Shown here: positions 9,509 to 18,740 of the stretch, piece after piece
Layout of the letters: each line of letters begins with the position of its first letter
Numbering within the stretch: position 1 is the stretch's first letter
Assembly: GCF_014852585.1 (NCBI RefSeq)
Contig: NZ_JACVBX010000004.1
Span: forward strand, 1 to 64,000
DNA length: 64,000 nucleotides
Direction: 5' to 3'
Source of the DNA: Pseudomonas sp. PDM18
GTDB taxonomy: Bacteria; Pseudomonadota; Gammaproteobacteria; Pseudomonadales; Pseudomonadaceae
The notes under the pieces: model-generated
The model's input: the letters and a program-made list of their open reading frames with translations, nothing else
The model's database searches: none
What the model was told of the DNA's origin: nothing
Translations under genes and position numbers: made by a program

Positions 9509-9856
9509 ATGCGTATCGACGGCTTTACCTCCACATCCCAGACCACGGAGCGCAGTTCCCGCACGGGCACTGCTGTCACTCCGTTCCGGGAAGTGCAGCG
9601 CGACGTCGAGACCCGCCGCGAGCAGCCCGCGCCGACCTCGGCGAGCCAGGGACTCGACTCGCAATCGCAGACCCGCCGCGTGGAGTCCTCCAACGCCAGC
9701 AGCTACAACCTGCCGGCGACCCTGCGCGACAACCTCGACTACCAGCGTCCGCTGACCTCACGCGCGGCGCAGGCGCTCGCCAGCTACACCAGCACCGCCA
9801 GCATGGTCAGCCAGTACGAAGGCCAGGAAGTCGTCGGTCTCGACCTCTACGCCTGA
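9509..9856 (+). CDS. Conserved hypothetical protein (PA3684-like)
   Basis: 115 aa, Ser/Thr/Arg/Gln-rich and probably disordered in the first 75 residues, with no signal peptide or membrane segment. The C-terminal part (RAAQALASYTSTASMVSQYE and LDLYA) looks more ordered. Its stop codon overlaps the start of the DUF72 gene (TGATG, 9854-9858), which supports real translation and coupling. Function not recognised. Confidence 0.65.
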   Translation: MRIDGFTSTSQTTERSSRTGTAVTPFREVQRDVETRREQPAPTSASQGLDSQSQTRRVESSNASSYNLPATLRDNLDYQRPLTSRAAQALASYTSTASMVSQYEGQEVVGLDLYA

Positions 9857-10713
9857 TGCATTTGCCGTATTTCCTGGGCTGCCCTTCATGGAACGAGCCC
9901 GCCTGGCGCGGCAGTTTCTATCCCACCGACCTGCGTCCCGCCGAAACACTGTCCTTCTACTCCCAGGTGTTCAACGCCGTGGAAGGCAACACCACCTTCT
10001 ACGCCCGTCCCAATGCCGACACCCTCGCGCGCTGGGCGCAAACCATGCCGGAGACCTTCCGCTTCTGCGCCAAGCTGCCGCGCGACATCAGTCACGAGGG
10101 CGATTTGCGCGGTCAGCTGGAAAACACCCGAGACTTTCTCGACCTGCTGGCGCCGCTGGGCCAGCGCGTGGCGCCGCTGTGGCTGCAGGTTTCCGCCAGC
10201 TTCGGCCCGGATCGCCTGGGCGAGCTGGCTACGTGGCTGGATGAGTTCTCCGAGCGGCGCATCGCCGTGGAAGTGCGCCACCCGGCGTTCTTCGCCAAGG
10301 GCGACGAGGAGCGGGCGCTGAACCGCCTGCTGCTGGACCGAGGCGTCGAACGCATCTGCCTGGACTCGCGGGCGTTGTTCGCCGTGCAGTCCGATGATCC
10401 GGCCGTGCTCCATGCCCAGTCGAAGAAGCCCAAGGTGCCAGTGCGTCCGGCAGCCTTCAGCGACAGCCCGCAGGTGCGCTTCATCGGCGGGCCGGACCTG
10501 GACGCCAATCTCGTCCATCTCGCGCCCTGGATCGGCAAGGTTGCCGAGTGGATCGAACAGGGCCTGACGCCCTATGTTTTCCTTCATACCCCGGACAACC
10601 ACCGTGCTGCCGAGCAGGCGAAGCGCTTCCACGCCTTGCTGCGCGAGCGCCTGCCTGGGCTGCCAGCGCTGCTCGAGCCCAAGCCGGAAGTGGAACAGCT
10701 CGGCCTGCTCTGA
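9856..10713 (+). CDS. DUF72 family protein
   Basis: 285 aa. DUF72 (YecE-like) TIM-barrel-like protein with FLGCPSWNEPAWRGSFYP at the N-terminus, EGNTTFYARP and FCAKLPRDISH. The biochemical role of the family is unsettled. Translationally coupled to the upstream 115-aa gene by a one-base stop/start overlap. Confidence 0.88.
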   Translation: MHLPYFLGCPSWNEPAWRGSFYPTDLRPAETLSFYSQVFNAVEGNTTFYARPNADTLARWAQTMPETFRFCAKLPRDISHEGDLRGQLENTRDFLDLLAPLGQRVAPLWLQVSASFGPDRLGELATWLDEFSERRIAVEVRHPAFFAKGDEERALNRLLLDRGVERICLDSRALFAVQSDDPAVLHAQSKKPKVPVRPAAFSDSPQVRFIGGPDLDANLVHLAPWIGKVAEWIEQGLTPYVFLHTPDNHRAAEQAKRFHALLRERLPGLPALLEPKPEVEQLGLL

Positions 10714-10788
10714 GCCGCCAACTGTGCATGGCGTCATGCAGGCGAGGGGACTAACCTGCTCCTTCCCTCGTTTGGCAAGGAGTCCGCC

Positions 10789-11616
10789 ATGACCAATCAA
10801 CAGCAACGTGGTGACGCCTTCCGCGCGCTCCACCAGCGCGACGGCCTGTTCGTCCTGCCCAATCCCTGGGATGCCGGCTCGGCGAAGATGCTCGCCCACC
10901 TGGGCTTCGAAGCCTTGGCGACCACCAGTGCCGGTCTGGCTTTCGCCCTCGGCCGGCGCGACGCCGAAGGCGCGGTGAGCCGCGATGAAGCCTTGGCCAA
11001 TGCGCGCGAGATCCTCGAGGCAACGCCCCTGCCGGTCGCTGCCGACCTGGAGAACGGCTACGGCGGTGCAGCGGAAGACTGCGCTGAAACCATCCGTCTG
11101 GCTGCTGCTTGCGGGCTGGTTGGCGGTTCCATCGAAGACGCCACCGGCCGTTCGGATGCGCCGATTTATCCGCTGGAGTTGGCAGTCGAGCGCGTCGCTG
11201 CCGCCGTGCAGGCCGCCCGTGCGCTGCCGTTCACCTTCACCCTGGCGGCGCGGGCGGAGAACTTCCTGCACGGCCGCGTCGACCTGGACGACACCATTCG
11301 CCGCCTGGTGGCCTTCGCCGAAGCCGGAGCGGATGTGCTCTACGCGCCGGGCCTGAAGACCCGCGAGGAAATTGCCGCCGTGGTCAGCGCCGTAGCGCCG
11401 CGCCCAGTCAATGTGCTGGTGGGGTCGCCGGCGCTGCAGCTGAGCCTTGATGAGCTGGCTGAACTGGGGGTGAAGCGCGTCAGCGTCGGCTCCTGTCTGG
11501 CTCGGGCCGCTTACGGTGCCTTCTTCAGCGCCTCCGAGGCACTGGCCAAGGGCAATCTGAAGCCCATGCACGGCGCCATGCCATTCGACCGCATCAACGG
11601 ATTGTTCCGGGGCTGA
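10789..11616 (+). CDS. Isocitrate lyase/PEP mutase superfamily protein
   Basis: 275 aa. N-terminal FVLPNPWDAGSAKML, ATTSAGLAFALG, and the metal-site segment ADLENGYGG (about 84-92) place it in the PEPM/ICL TIM-barrel family that makes or breaks C-C or P-C bonds in oxaloacetate-like substrates. A canonical isocitrate lyase KKCGH motif is absent, so methylisocitrate- or isocitrate-lyase activity is not indicated. The substrate is unknown. RBS AAGGAG is 5-6 bases before the ATG. The next gene starts 3 bp after its stop. Confidence 0.82.
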   Translation: MTNQQQRGDAFRALHQRDGLFVLPNPWDAGSAKMLAHLGFEALATTSAGLAFALGRRDAEGAVSRDEALANAREILEATPLPVAADLENGYGGAAEDCAETIRLAAACGLVGGSIEDATGRSDAPIYPLELAVERVAAAVQAARALPFTFTLAARAENFLHGRVDLDDTIRRLVAFAEAGADVLYAPGLKTREEIAAVVSAVAPRPVNVLVGSPALQLSLDELAELGVKRVSVGSCLARAAYGAFFSASEALAKGNLKPMHGAMPFDRINGLFRG

Positions 11617-11619
11617 CTC

Positions 11620-12312
11620 TTGCGCTGGTGGCTGCTCGGGTTGCTCGTTGCCTGCGCGGGCTTTGCTTTGGCGGTGCAGCAGCGATGGGTGGAGCTACCC
11701 AGTCGATGGAATCCCTGGGCACCACTGGACGTGCGCGACGAGCCGAATCTGCTAACCCGCTACAAGCTCTGGCGCCTGCGTGATGACGCCGAGCTGTGCC
11801 GGCTGGCGCTGCAAAGCTCCGACCTCAAGGCCCAGGCCATGGCCGACAGCGAACCCGTCGCTGGCTGCCCGTTGCACAACGTCTGGCGTGTACAGGCTGC
11901 CGGGGTGAAGCTGAGCAGCAGCTTCCTCGCCAGTTGCCCGCTGGCGGTGAGTTTTGCGCTGTTCGAGCGCCACTCCCTGCAACCGGCCGCACGAGAAGTC
12001 TACGGCCGGTCGGTATCGGCGGTTGAGCACCTGGGCAGCTTCGCCTGCCGCAATATCTATGGCCGCGCCGATGGCCGCCGCAGCCAGCACGCCACGGCCA
12101 ATGCGCTGGACATCACCGCCTTCCGCCTGGCTGATGGCCGGCGCATCGTGGTGGCGACAGACTGGAGCGAGGATGGCGACGCCGCGCGCTTCCTGCGTAC
12201 CGTGCGCGACCGCGCATGCGGCAACTTCGACGGCGTGCTCGGGCCGGACTACAACCGTGCGCACCACGATCACTTCCATCTCGACCTGGGCGGCTGGAAG
12301 GTCTGCCGTTGA
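11620..12312 (+). CDS. Extensin-family (DUF2 peptidase-like) protein
   Basis: 230 aa from a TTG start (no better start nearby; it follows the previous stop by 3 bp). An N-terminal signal-anchor (about 3-20) is followed by a periplasmic domain with an extensin-like C-terminal fold: [14 protein letters not shown] (about 150-165) and [10 protein letters not shown] near the end form the conserved His/Asp metal site. Related in shape to D,D-/L,D-peptidases of the cell wall. Predicted periplasmic wall-active enzyme, substrate unknown. Confidence 0.8.
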   Translation: MRWWLLGLLVACAGFALAVQQRWVELPSRWNPWAPLDVRDEPNLLTRYKLWRLRDDAELCRLALQSSDLKAQAMADSEPVAGCPLHNVWRVQAAGVKLSSSFLASCPLAVSFALFERHSLQPAAREVYGRSVSAVEHLGSFACRNIYGRADGRRSQHATANALDITAFRLADGRRIVVATDWSEDGDAARFLRTVRDRACGNFDGVLGPDYNRAHHDHFHLDLGGWKVCR

Positions 12313-12365
12313 GCCTGCCAGCTTCGCGCTGCGGTAGAATCGCGGTTTTTCCCAGGATCCCTGTC

Positions 12366-13148
12366 ATGATCGAAGTCCTCACACCGCCGCGCATCGTCGT
12401 CCAGGCGCTGGCTCCTGCCTGGCAGGCCGTAGCCGAGCAGTGGGCGCAGCGGCTCGGTCTGTCGATGGGCGAGGGCGATGCCGATTTCGCCCTGCAACTG
12501 GGTGATGACGGCTTGCAGCTGCTGCAGTTGGGGCCGGATTCGCCCGGCCCGGTGCGGGTGGATTTCCTCGAAGGGTCTGCTGCGCATCGCCGGCAGTTCG
12601 GCGGCGGCGCGGGGCAGATGATCGCCAAGGCCGTGGGGATCCAGCAGGGCGTGCGTCCCCACGTGCTGGACGCCACTGCCGGCCTGGGCAAGGACGCTTT
12701 TGTGCTGGCGACGCTGGGGTGCGAGATGGACCTGACCGAGCGCCAGCCGATCATCGCCGCGTTGCTGGAGGACGGCCTGGCCCGCGCGGCAGGGGATTTC
12801 GAGGTGGGCGCCATCGTCGCGCGCATGCGCCTGCTGCAGGGCAACTCCATTGAGCGCATGACCGCTTGGGAGGGGGACGCGCCGCAGGTGATCTACCTCG
12901 ACCCGATGTTCCCGCATCGCGACAAGAGTGCGCTGGTGAAGAAGGAAATGCGCCTGTTCCGCCCGTTGGTGGGCGACGACCTCGACGCCCCGGCGCTGCT
13001 GCAAGCGGCGCTGAAATTGGCCAGCCACCGCGTGGTGGTCAAGCGCCCGCGCAAGGCGCCGATCATCGAGGGGCAGAAGCCCGGCTACAGCCTGGAAGGC
13101 AAGTCCAGCCGCTATGATATCTATCCGCTGAAAAGCCTGAAGGGCTGA
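12366..13148 (+). CDS. rsmJ: 16S rRNA (guanine1516-N2)-methyltransferase RsmJ
   Basis: 260 aa from ATG 12366. SAM-binding segment [20 protein letters not shown] (about 99-118), LLQGNSIE, and the catalytic-type [13 protein letters not shown] motif (about 177-190), all diagnostic of RsmJ (YhiQ). It methylates the small-subunit rRNA. The start was chosen over far upstream in-frame codons that overlap the extensin-like gene. Confidence 0.92.
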   Translation: MIEVLTPPRIVVQALAPAWQAVAEQWAQRLGLSMGEGDADFALQLGDDGLQLLQLGPDSPGPVRVDFLEGSAAHRRQFGGGAGQMIAKAVGIQQGVRPHVLDATAGLGKDAFVLATLGCEMDLTERQPIIAALLEDGLARAAGDFEVGAIVARMRLLQGNSIERMTAWEGDAPQVIYLDPMFPHRDKSALVKKEMRLFRPLVGDDLDAPALLQAALKLASHRVVVKRPRKAPIIEGQKPGYSLEGKSSRYDIYPLKSLKG

Positions 13149-13172
13149 GAGACGCGCCTGTCGGCGCGGTTC

Positions 13173-13337
13173 GCAGGAGTGGCTCGCTCCTACAGGTCGG
13201 GGCCCGCACCCGTAGGGCGAATGACCCGGAACGGGTTATCCGCCAGGGCGGCGGATAACGCCACAGGCGTTATGCGCCCTACGCGGGGTATCGAGGTACG
13301 GCGCTGTTGCAGGAGCGGGCCATGCCCGCGATCCTCC
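13173..13337. repeat. Cluster of three REP-like repeats
   Basis: Between rsmJ and mexL: (a) 13173-13193, GCAGGAGTGGCTCGCTCCTAC; (b) a head-to-head pair of the second family, GTAGGGCGAATGACCCGG (from 13212) and its inverted partner ending GCGTTATGCGCCCTACG (to 13283), with ACCCGGAACGGGT-type inner stems; (c) 13308-13337, TGCAGGAGCGGGCCATGCCC... Typical extragenic palindromes of the genus, probably acting as terminators or mRNA stabilisers for the convergent genes. Confidence 0.7.
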
Positions 13338-13350
13338 GGCCACGGCTGCT

Positions 13351-13983
13351 TCAGGGCGCAAAGGCCTTGAGGAACAACGCCACCACTTCCTGCACATGCG
13401 CCTCGGATTCTTCCGGAGTAGGAGCGTTCTCGCAGCCGATCATCAGGCGGAAGTGCACGCAGCCTTGCACCAGCATCAGGAAATGCTCGGCGGCCCGGCG
13501 CGGGCAGTCCATCTTCATCTTGCCCTGCTGACGGGCTTGCTCCAGCAGGCGCTCCATCTGGTCCAGCACGCGCTGCGGGCCGGCCTCGAAGAACAGCTGC
13601 GAGAGGTGCGGGTTGCCCGCCCCCTGGGCCACCATCAACCGGCTCAGGGCAATCGCCTCGGGGCTGTTGATCAACTGGTTGAAGCCGCGGCCCAGGTTCA
13701 GCAGCAGACTTTCCAGCGGCGCATTGGCCGGCGGCTCGGCGAACAGCTCGGGCATCCGCTCGGCGCATTTGGACTGCACCGCCTCGACGAACAGCGTCTC
13801 CTTGTCCGTGAAGTGGCTGTAAACGGTGAGCTTGGACACCCCGGCCTCGGCGGCGATGGCCTCCATGCTACTGCCGTCATAGCCGTAGCGGACGAACAGC
13901 TCCTTGGCGGCTTCCAGAATGGCCTTGCGCTTGGCCGGATCCTTGGGGCGACCCGGTCCGTTCGATGAGTTCGTTGGTGACAT
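13351..13983 (-). CDS. mexL: TetR-family repressor of mexJK
   Basis: 210 aa (P. aeruginosa MexL is about the same). The N-terminal TetR helix-turn-helix spans about 20-65, with GYDGSSMEAIAAEAGVSKLT followed by VYSHFTDKETLF. The C-terminal ligand/dimer domain contains a TetR_C_7-like region. Divergent from mexJ with a 97-bp intergenic region that carries a dyad (14029-14044). By family knowledge MexL represses mexJK and itself. Confidence 0.88.
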   Translation of the reverse strand: MSPTNSSNGPGRPKDPAKRKAILEAAKELFVRYGYDGSSMEAIAAEAGVSKLTVYSHFTDKETLFVEAVQSKCAERMPELFAEPPANAPLESLLLNLGRGFNQLINSPEAIALSRLMVAQGAGNPHLSQLFFEAGPQRVLDQMERLLEQARQQGKMKMDCPRRAAEHFLMLVQGCVHFRLMIGCENAPTPEESEAHVQEVVALFLKAFAP

Positions 13984-14026
13984 GTCTTTACATTTCTAAT
14001 ACTGGACTGATGGGTTCTGTATTTTT

Positions 14027-14046
14027 ACTATACCGGCGAGTATAAG
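14027..14046. promoter_or_regulatory. Candidate MexL operator between mexL and mexJ
   Basis: Inverted repeat TATAC-CGGCGA-GTATA (14029-14044) lies in the A/T-rich divergent promoter region. The dyad and its position fit a TetR operator; no -10/-35 pair is convincing by eye. Confidence 0.45.
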
Positions 14047-14080
14047 AATTCCAACCGCATTTTGCGAAAGGTCACACATC

Positions 14081-15184
14081 ATGTTCCGCCATGCTCTGTC
14101 TGTCGCGCTGCCTGCTGCCTTCATCCTTTCACTTTCCGCCTGCGGTAACGGCGAACCGCCTAAGCCCGCGGTGCGCCCTGCCATCGTTGTACAGCCTCTG
14201 CCGGCGCGGGATATCACCGAGGCCTATCCCGGTGAAGTGCATGCGCGCCATGAGCCGGAACTGGCCTTCCGCATCGGCGGAAAAGTCAGCAAGCGCCTGG
14301 TGGAAACGGGCGAACGGGTGAAGAAGGACCAGCCACTGGCGGAACTCGATCCAGAAGACGTTCGCCTGCAGCTCGAGGCCACGCGCGCCCAGGTGGCCGC
14401 CGCTGAAGCCAACCTGCAGACGGTGCGCTCCGAATACGCCCGCTACAAGACCCTGCTGGAGCGCCAGCTGGTCAGCCAGTCGCAGTTCGACAACATCGAG
14501 AACACCTACCGCGCCGGCGAGGCGCGGGTTAAACAGATTCGCGCCGAGTACGACGTGGCCAGCAACCAGGCCGGCTACGCGGTATTGCGCTCGCCCCAGG
14601 ACGGCGTGATCGCCACCCGTCGGGTGGAAGTGGGGCAGGTGGTTGCCGCTGGGCAGACCGTCTTCACCCTGGCCGCCGATGGCGACCGCGAAGTGCTGAT
14701 CAGCTTCCCCGAGCATGCCTTCGAACGCTTCCGCGTCGGCGAGGCGGTGAGCGTCGAACTCTGGTCGCAGCGCGACAAGCGCTTCAGCGGCAAGATCCGC
14801 GAGCTGTCGCCGGCGGCCGATCCGCAGTCGCGCACCTTTGCCGCGCGGGTGGCTTTCGACGATGCCAAGGTTCCGGCCGAGCTGGGTCAGAGCGCCCGCG
14901 TCTACATCCATGCCGAGGGCACCGTACCGCTCGCCGTGCCGCTCGCTGCGCTGACGTCCGAAGCCGGCCAGCCGTTCGTCTGGGTGGTCGATCCGAAAAC
15001 TTCCACCCTGCATCGCCGCCCGGTGCGCATCGGCCCTTACGCCGAGGATCGCGTGCCGGTGCTCGAAGGCCTGAAGGATGGCGACTGGGTGGTGGCAGCG
15101 GGCGTGCAGGTGCTGCGTGAAGGTCAGGAGGTACGGCCGGTCGACCGGGAGAACCGGTCGGTCAAGCTGGTGGCGAAGGAGTAA
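14081..15184 (+). CDS. mexJ: RND efflux periplasmic adaptor (membrane fusion lipoprotein) MexJ
   Basis: 367 aa, matching MexJ. Lipoprotein signal with LSAC (Cys ~21); lipoyl half-motif, coiled-coil hairpin (about 85-150, with YARYKTLLERQLVSQSQFD), second lipoyl half (GVIATRRVEVGQVVAAGQ) and beta-barrel/membrane-proximal domains. It links the inner-membrane pump to an outer-membrane channel. No outer-membrane factor is encoded nearby, as in P. aeruginosa, where MexJK borrows OprM or OpmH. The mexK start lies 6 bp after its stop. Confidence 0.92.
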   Translation: MFRHALSVALPAAFILSLSACGNGEPPKPAVRPAIVVQPLPARDITEAYPGEVHARHEPELAFRIGGKVSKRLVETGERVKKDQPLAELDPEDVRLQLEATRAQVAAAEANLQTVRSEYARYKTLLERQLVSQSQFDNIENTYRAGEARVKQIRAEYDVASNQAGYAVLRSPQDGVIATRRVEVGQVVAAGQTVFTLAADGDREVLISFPEHAFERFRVGEAVSVELWSQRDKRFSGKIRELSPAADPQSRTFAARVAFDDAKVPAELGQSARVYIHAEGTVPLAVPLAALTSEAGQPFVWVVDPKTSTLHRRPVRIGPYAEDRVPVLEGLKDGDWVVAAGVQVLREGQEVRPVDRENRSVKLVAKE

Positions 15185-15190
15185 CGCCCG

Positions 15191-18100
15191 ATGCAATTCA
15201 ACCTTTCCGCCTGGGCGCTGCAGAACCGCTCCATCGTCCTGTACCTCATGCTCCTGCTGGGCATAGTCGGGACGCTGTCCTACTCCAAACTGGGGCAGAG
15301 CGAAGACCCGCCGTTCACCTTCAAGGCCATGGTGGTTAAGACCAACTGGCCCGGCGCGACCGCCGAGGAAGTCTCGCGCCAGGTCACCGAGCGCATCGAG
15401 AAGAAGTTGATGGAGACCGGCGACTTCGACCGCATCGTCTCCTTTTCCCGCCCCGGTGAATCCCAGGTGACCTTCGTCGCCCGCGAGGACTTCCATTCCC
15501 GCGACATTCCCGAGCTCTGGTACCAGATACGCAAGAAGGTCAACGACATCCGTTACACCTTGCCGCAGGGCATCCAGGGGCCCTTCTTCAACGACGAGTT
15601 CGGCACCACCTTCGGCAACATCTACGCGCTGTCGGGCAAGGGCTTCGACTACGCGGTGCTCAAGGACTACGCCGACCGCCTGCAACTGCAATTGCAGCGG
15701 ATCAAGGACGTCGGCAAGGTCGAGCTGGTAGGCCTGCAGGACGAGAAAATCTGGATCGACCTGTCCAATACCAAGCTCGCCACCCTTGGCCTGCCGCTGG
15801 CGGCTGTGCAGAAGGCGCTGGAAGAACAGAACGCGGTGACCGCCACCGGCTTCTTCGAGACCGCGACCGACCGCGTGCAACTGCGCGTCTCCGGTCGCTT
15901 CGACTCGGTGGAGGACATCCGCTCCTTCCCGATCCGCGTCGGCGATCGCACCTTCCGCATCGGCGACGTCGCCGAGGTCCATCGCGGCTTCAACGATCCG
16001 CCCGCTCCGCGCATGCGCTTCATGGGCGAGGACGCCATCGGCATCGCCGTGGCCATGAAGGACGGCGGCGACATCCTGGTGCTGGGCCAGAAGCTCGACG
16101 CCGAGTTCGAACGCTTACAGCAGACGCTGCCGGCGGGCATGGAGCTGCGCAAGGTGTCCGACCAGCCGGCAGCGGTGCGCGAAGGCGTGGGCGAGTTCGT
16201 CCGCGTGCTGGCCGAGGCGCTGATCATCGTGCTGCTGGTGAGCTTCTTCTCCCTCGGTCTGCGCACCGGCCTGGTGGTGGCGTTGTCGATCCCGCTGGTA
16301 CTGGCGATGACCTTCGCCTGCATGTACTACTTCGGCATCGGCCTGCACAAGATATCCCTCGGCGCGCTGGTGCTGGCGCTGGGCCTGCTGGTGGACGACG
16401 CGATCATTGCCGTGGAGATGATGGCGGTGAAGATGGAGCAGGGCTACGACCGGCTCAAGGCGGCGAGCTACGCCTGGACCAGCACGGCCTTCCCGATGCT
16501 CACCGGCACCCTGGTCACCGCCGCCGGCTTCCTGCCCATCGCTACCGCGCAGTCGGGCACCGGCGAATACACCCGCTCGCTGTTCCAGGTGGTGACCATC
16601 GCGTTGCTGGTCTCCTGGATCGCCGCCGTGGTCTTCGTGCCCTACCTGGGCGAGAAGCTGCTGCCCGACCTCGCCAAGCGCCATGCGGAAAAACATGGCG
16701 GCAGCGACAAGGGCCATGACCCGTATTCGACGCCTTTCTACCAGCGCTTCCGCCGTGTGGTGGAGTGGTGTGTGCGCTACCGCAAGACGGTGATCCTGCT
16801 CACCGTGGTGGCCTTCATCGGCTCGATCATGCTGTTCCGCCTGGTGCCGCAGCAATTCTTCCCGCCCTCGGCGCGCCTGGAACTGCTGGTGGACCTGAAG
16901 CTGGCCGAGGGTGACTCGCTGACCGCCACCACCGAGCAGGTCAACCGCCTGGAAAAAATGCTCGCCGAGCATCCGGGCATCGACAACTACGTAGCCTATA
17001 TCGGCACCGGTTCGCCGCGCTTCTACCTGCCGCTGGACCAGCAACTGCCGGCGGCGAGCTTTGCGCAGTTCGTGGTCCTGGCCAAGAGCCTGGAGTCCCG
17101 TGAAGAGATTCGTCAGTGGCTAATCAAGCACATGAACGAAGACTTCCCGACCCTGCGTACCCGTATCAGCCGCCTGGAGAACGGCCCGCCGGTGGGCTAC
17201 CCGGTGCAGTTCCGCGTCTCCGGCGAGCACATCCCGGAGGTCCGCGAACTGGCGCGCAAGGTCGCCGACAAGATGCGCGAGAACCCCCACGTGGTGAACG
17301 TGCACCTGGACTGGGAAGAGCCGAGCAAGGCGATCTTCCTCGACATCGACCAGGAACGCGCCCGCGCCCTGGGCGTGAGTACTTCGGACATCTCGCAGTT
17401 CCTGCAGAGCTCGCTGACCGGCTCCACCGTCAGCTACTACCGCGAGGACAACGAGCTGATCGAGATCCTCCTGCGTGGCGACGAGCGTGGCCGGCATGAC
17501 CTCTCGCAGCTGCCCAGCTTGTCGATGCAGACCAGCAGTGGCCGCAGCGTGGCGCTGTCGCAGGTGGCGACGCTGGAGTACGGCTTCGAGGAAGGCATCA
17601 TCTGGCGGCGCAATCGCCTGCCCACGGTGACCATTCGCGCCGATATCTACGACGACTCGCTGCCGGCGACCCTGGTGAAGCAGATCTCGCCGACGCTGGA
17701 CCCGATCCGCGCCGAGCTGCCCGACGGCTACCTGCTGGACGTCGGCGGCACCGTGGAGGATTCGGCCAAGGGGCAGAACTCGGTGAACGCCGGTGTGCCG
17801 CTGTTCATCGTGGTGGTGCTCAGCCTGCTGATGATCCAGCTGCGCAGCTTCTCGCGGATGATCATGGTGTTCCTCACCGCGCCCCTGGGGCTGATCGGCG
17901 TGACCCTGTTCCTGCTGGTGTTCCAGAAGCCCTTCGGCTTCGTCGCCATGCTCGGCACCATCGCCCTGGCGGGGATGATCATGCGCAACTCGGTGATCCT
18001 CGTGGACCAGATCGAACAGGACCGCGCCCACGGCCTGGACACCTGGCACGCCATCATCGAGGCCACGGTGCGGCGCTTCCGCCCCATCGTGCTGACCGCC

Positions 18101-18259
18101 CTGGCCGCCGTGCTGGCGATGATCCCGCTGTCGCGCAGCGTGTTCTTCGGGCCGATGGCCGTGGCGATCATGGGCGGCCTGATCGTTGCCACGGCGCTGA
18201 CGTTGCTGTTCCTGCCGGCGCTCTATGCGGCCTGGTTCCGCGTGAAGAAAGAGGCCTAG
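15191..18259 (+). CDS. mexK: RND efflux inner-membrane transporter MexK
   Basis: 1022 aa with the 12-TM RND layout: one TM at the N-terminus, a large periplasmic loop, six TM from about 335, a second large loop, and the remaining TM at the C-terminus. TM4 carries GLLVDDAIIAVEMMAVKMEQ with the proton-relay Asp pair. In P. aeruginosa MexJK exports triclosan, and with OprM erythromycin and tetracycline; the substrates here are inferred. Operon with mexJ. Confidence 0.93.
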   Translation: MQFNLSAWALQNRSIVLYLMLLLGIVGTLSYSKLGQSEDPPFTFKAMVVKTNWPGATAEEVSRQVTERIEKKLMETGDFDRIVSFSRPGESQVTFVAREDFHSRDIPELWYQIRKKVNDIRYTLPQGIQGPFFNDEFGTTFGNIYALSGKGFDYAVLKDYADRLQLQLQRIKDVGKVELVGLQDEKIWIDLSNTKLATLGLPLAAVQKALEEQNAVTATGFFETATDRVQLRVSGRFDSVEDIRSFPIRVGDRTFRIGDVAEVHRGFNDPPAPRMRFMGEDAIGIAVAMKDGGDILVLGQKLDAEFERLQQTLPAGMELRKVSDQPAAVREGVGEFVRVLAEALIIVLLVSFFSLGLRTGLVVALSIPLVLAMTFACMYYFGIGLHKISLGALVLALGLLVDDAIIAVEMMAVKMEQGYDRLKAASYAWTSTAFPMLTGTLVTAAGFLPIATAQSGTGEYTRSLFQVVTIALLVSWIAAVVFVPYLGEKLLPDLAKRHAEKHGGSDKGHDPYSTPFYQRFRRVVEWCVRYRKTVILLTVVAFIGSIMLFRLVPQQFFPPSARLELLVDLKLAEGDSLTATTEQVNRLEKMLAEHPGIDNYVAYIGTGSPRFYLPLDQQLPAASFAQFVVLAKSLESREEIRQWLIKHMNEDFPTLRTRISRLENGPPVGYPVQFRVSGEHIPEVRELARKVADKMRENPHVVNVHLDWEEPSKAIFLDIDQERARALGVSTSDISQFLQSSLTGSTVSYYREDNELIEILLRGDERGRHDLSQLPSLSMQTSSGRSVALSQVATLEYGFEEGIIWRRNRLPTVTIRADIYDDSLPATLVKQISPTLDPIRAELPDGYLLDVGGTVEDSAKGQNSVNAGVPLFIVVVLSLLMIQLRSFSRMIMVFLTAPLGLIGVTLFLLVFQKPFGFVAMLGTIALAGMIMRNSVILVDQIEQDRAHGLDTWHAIIEATVRRFRPIVLTALAAVLAMIPLSRSVFFGPMAVAIMGGLIVATALTLLFLPALYAAWFRVKKEA

Positions 18260-18273
18260 CTTCAGTACCTCCC

Positions 18274-18369
18274 TGTAGGAGCGGTCCATGCCCGCGAATC
18301 GCGCGCATGGCGCGCTCCTACAGGTCGAACCCCGATGTAGGGCGAATAACGCGCAGCGTTATCCGCCGT
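18274..18369. repeat. REP-like repeats after mexK
   Basis: A TGTAGGAGCGGTCCATGCCC half and its inverted partner ending GCGCGCTCCTACA (18274-18322) form one unit. TGTAGGGCGAATAACGC...GTTATCCGCC (18335-18369) is a member of the second family also seen near 13212, 19286 and 53314. Confidence 0.7.
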
Positions 18370-18553
18370 CCGACGCTCTGAGGCGAATAACCCGACAGAC
18401 GCGAACCCTTCGACCTGTCACCCTCGCTGTCCTTTCCTGAGTACGATTCCCAAGCCTGGATCACTCCGTCAGGCTCGGGACATTCATTCGGGAACCGCCT
18501 GACTCATCAACGGCGTTGCGGTCCTACAAAGCCACTGCTTAGCGTTCTCTCCG

Positions 18554-18740
18554 CCACGGAACAGCCGTGGTCAGGTGTGGAAACCTGTGAGCTTTAAGCA
18601 TTCGCCATAGCAGGGAATGGCCCGGCCTTTTCAAAGGCCGGGCCGACTCTGGCTGTCCATGGCGGACCGTGCGAGGCGGGCTTCGGCCCGGCCGGTCTTT
18701 GGCTTAAAGCTCCCGGTTTTCCACCCTTGCACGGTCCGCC
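18554..18740 (+). ncRNA. Candidate structured RNA or leader upstream of the Bro-N gene
   Basis: In order: CCACGG-aacag-CCGTGG (18554-18570); CAGGT...ACCTG (18572-18587); GAGCTTTAAGC (18589-18599), perfectly complementary to GCTTAAAGCTC (18702-18712); a 12-bp stem GGCCCGGCCTTT / AAAGGCCGGGCC (18619-18644); GGCGGACCGTGC (18661-18672), perfectly complementary to GCACGGTCCGCC (18729-18740); and a CGGGC-TTCG-GCCCG tetraloop hairpin (18677-18690). The two long-range pairings cross, so they are either a pseudoknot or alternative folds. No terminator-like T-tract follows. It may equally be a DNA-level inverted-repeat element. Confidence 0.45.

Noticed and set aside
18554-18740. Retron-like msr/msd region
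   Set aside because: Inverted repeats would fit, but no reverse transcriptase gene is present nearby; the only ORF is a Bro-N protein.
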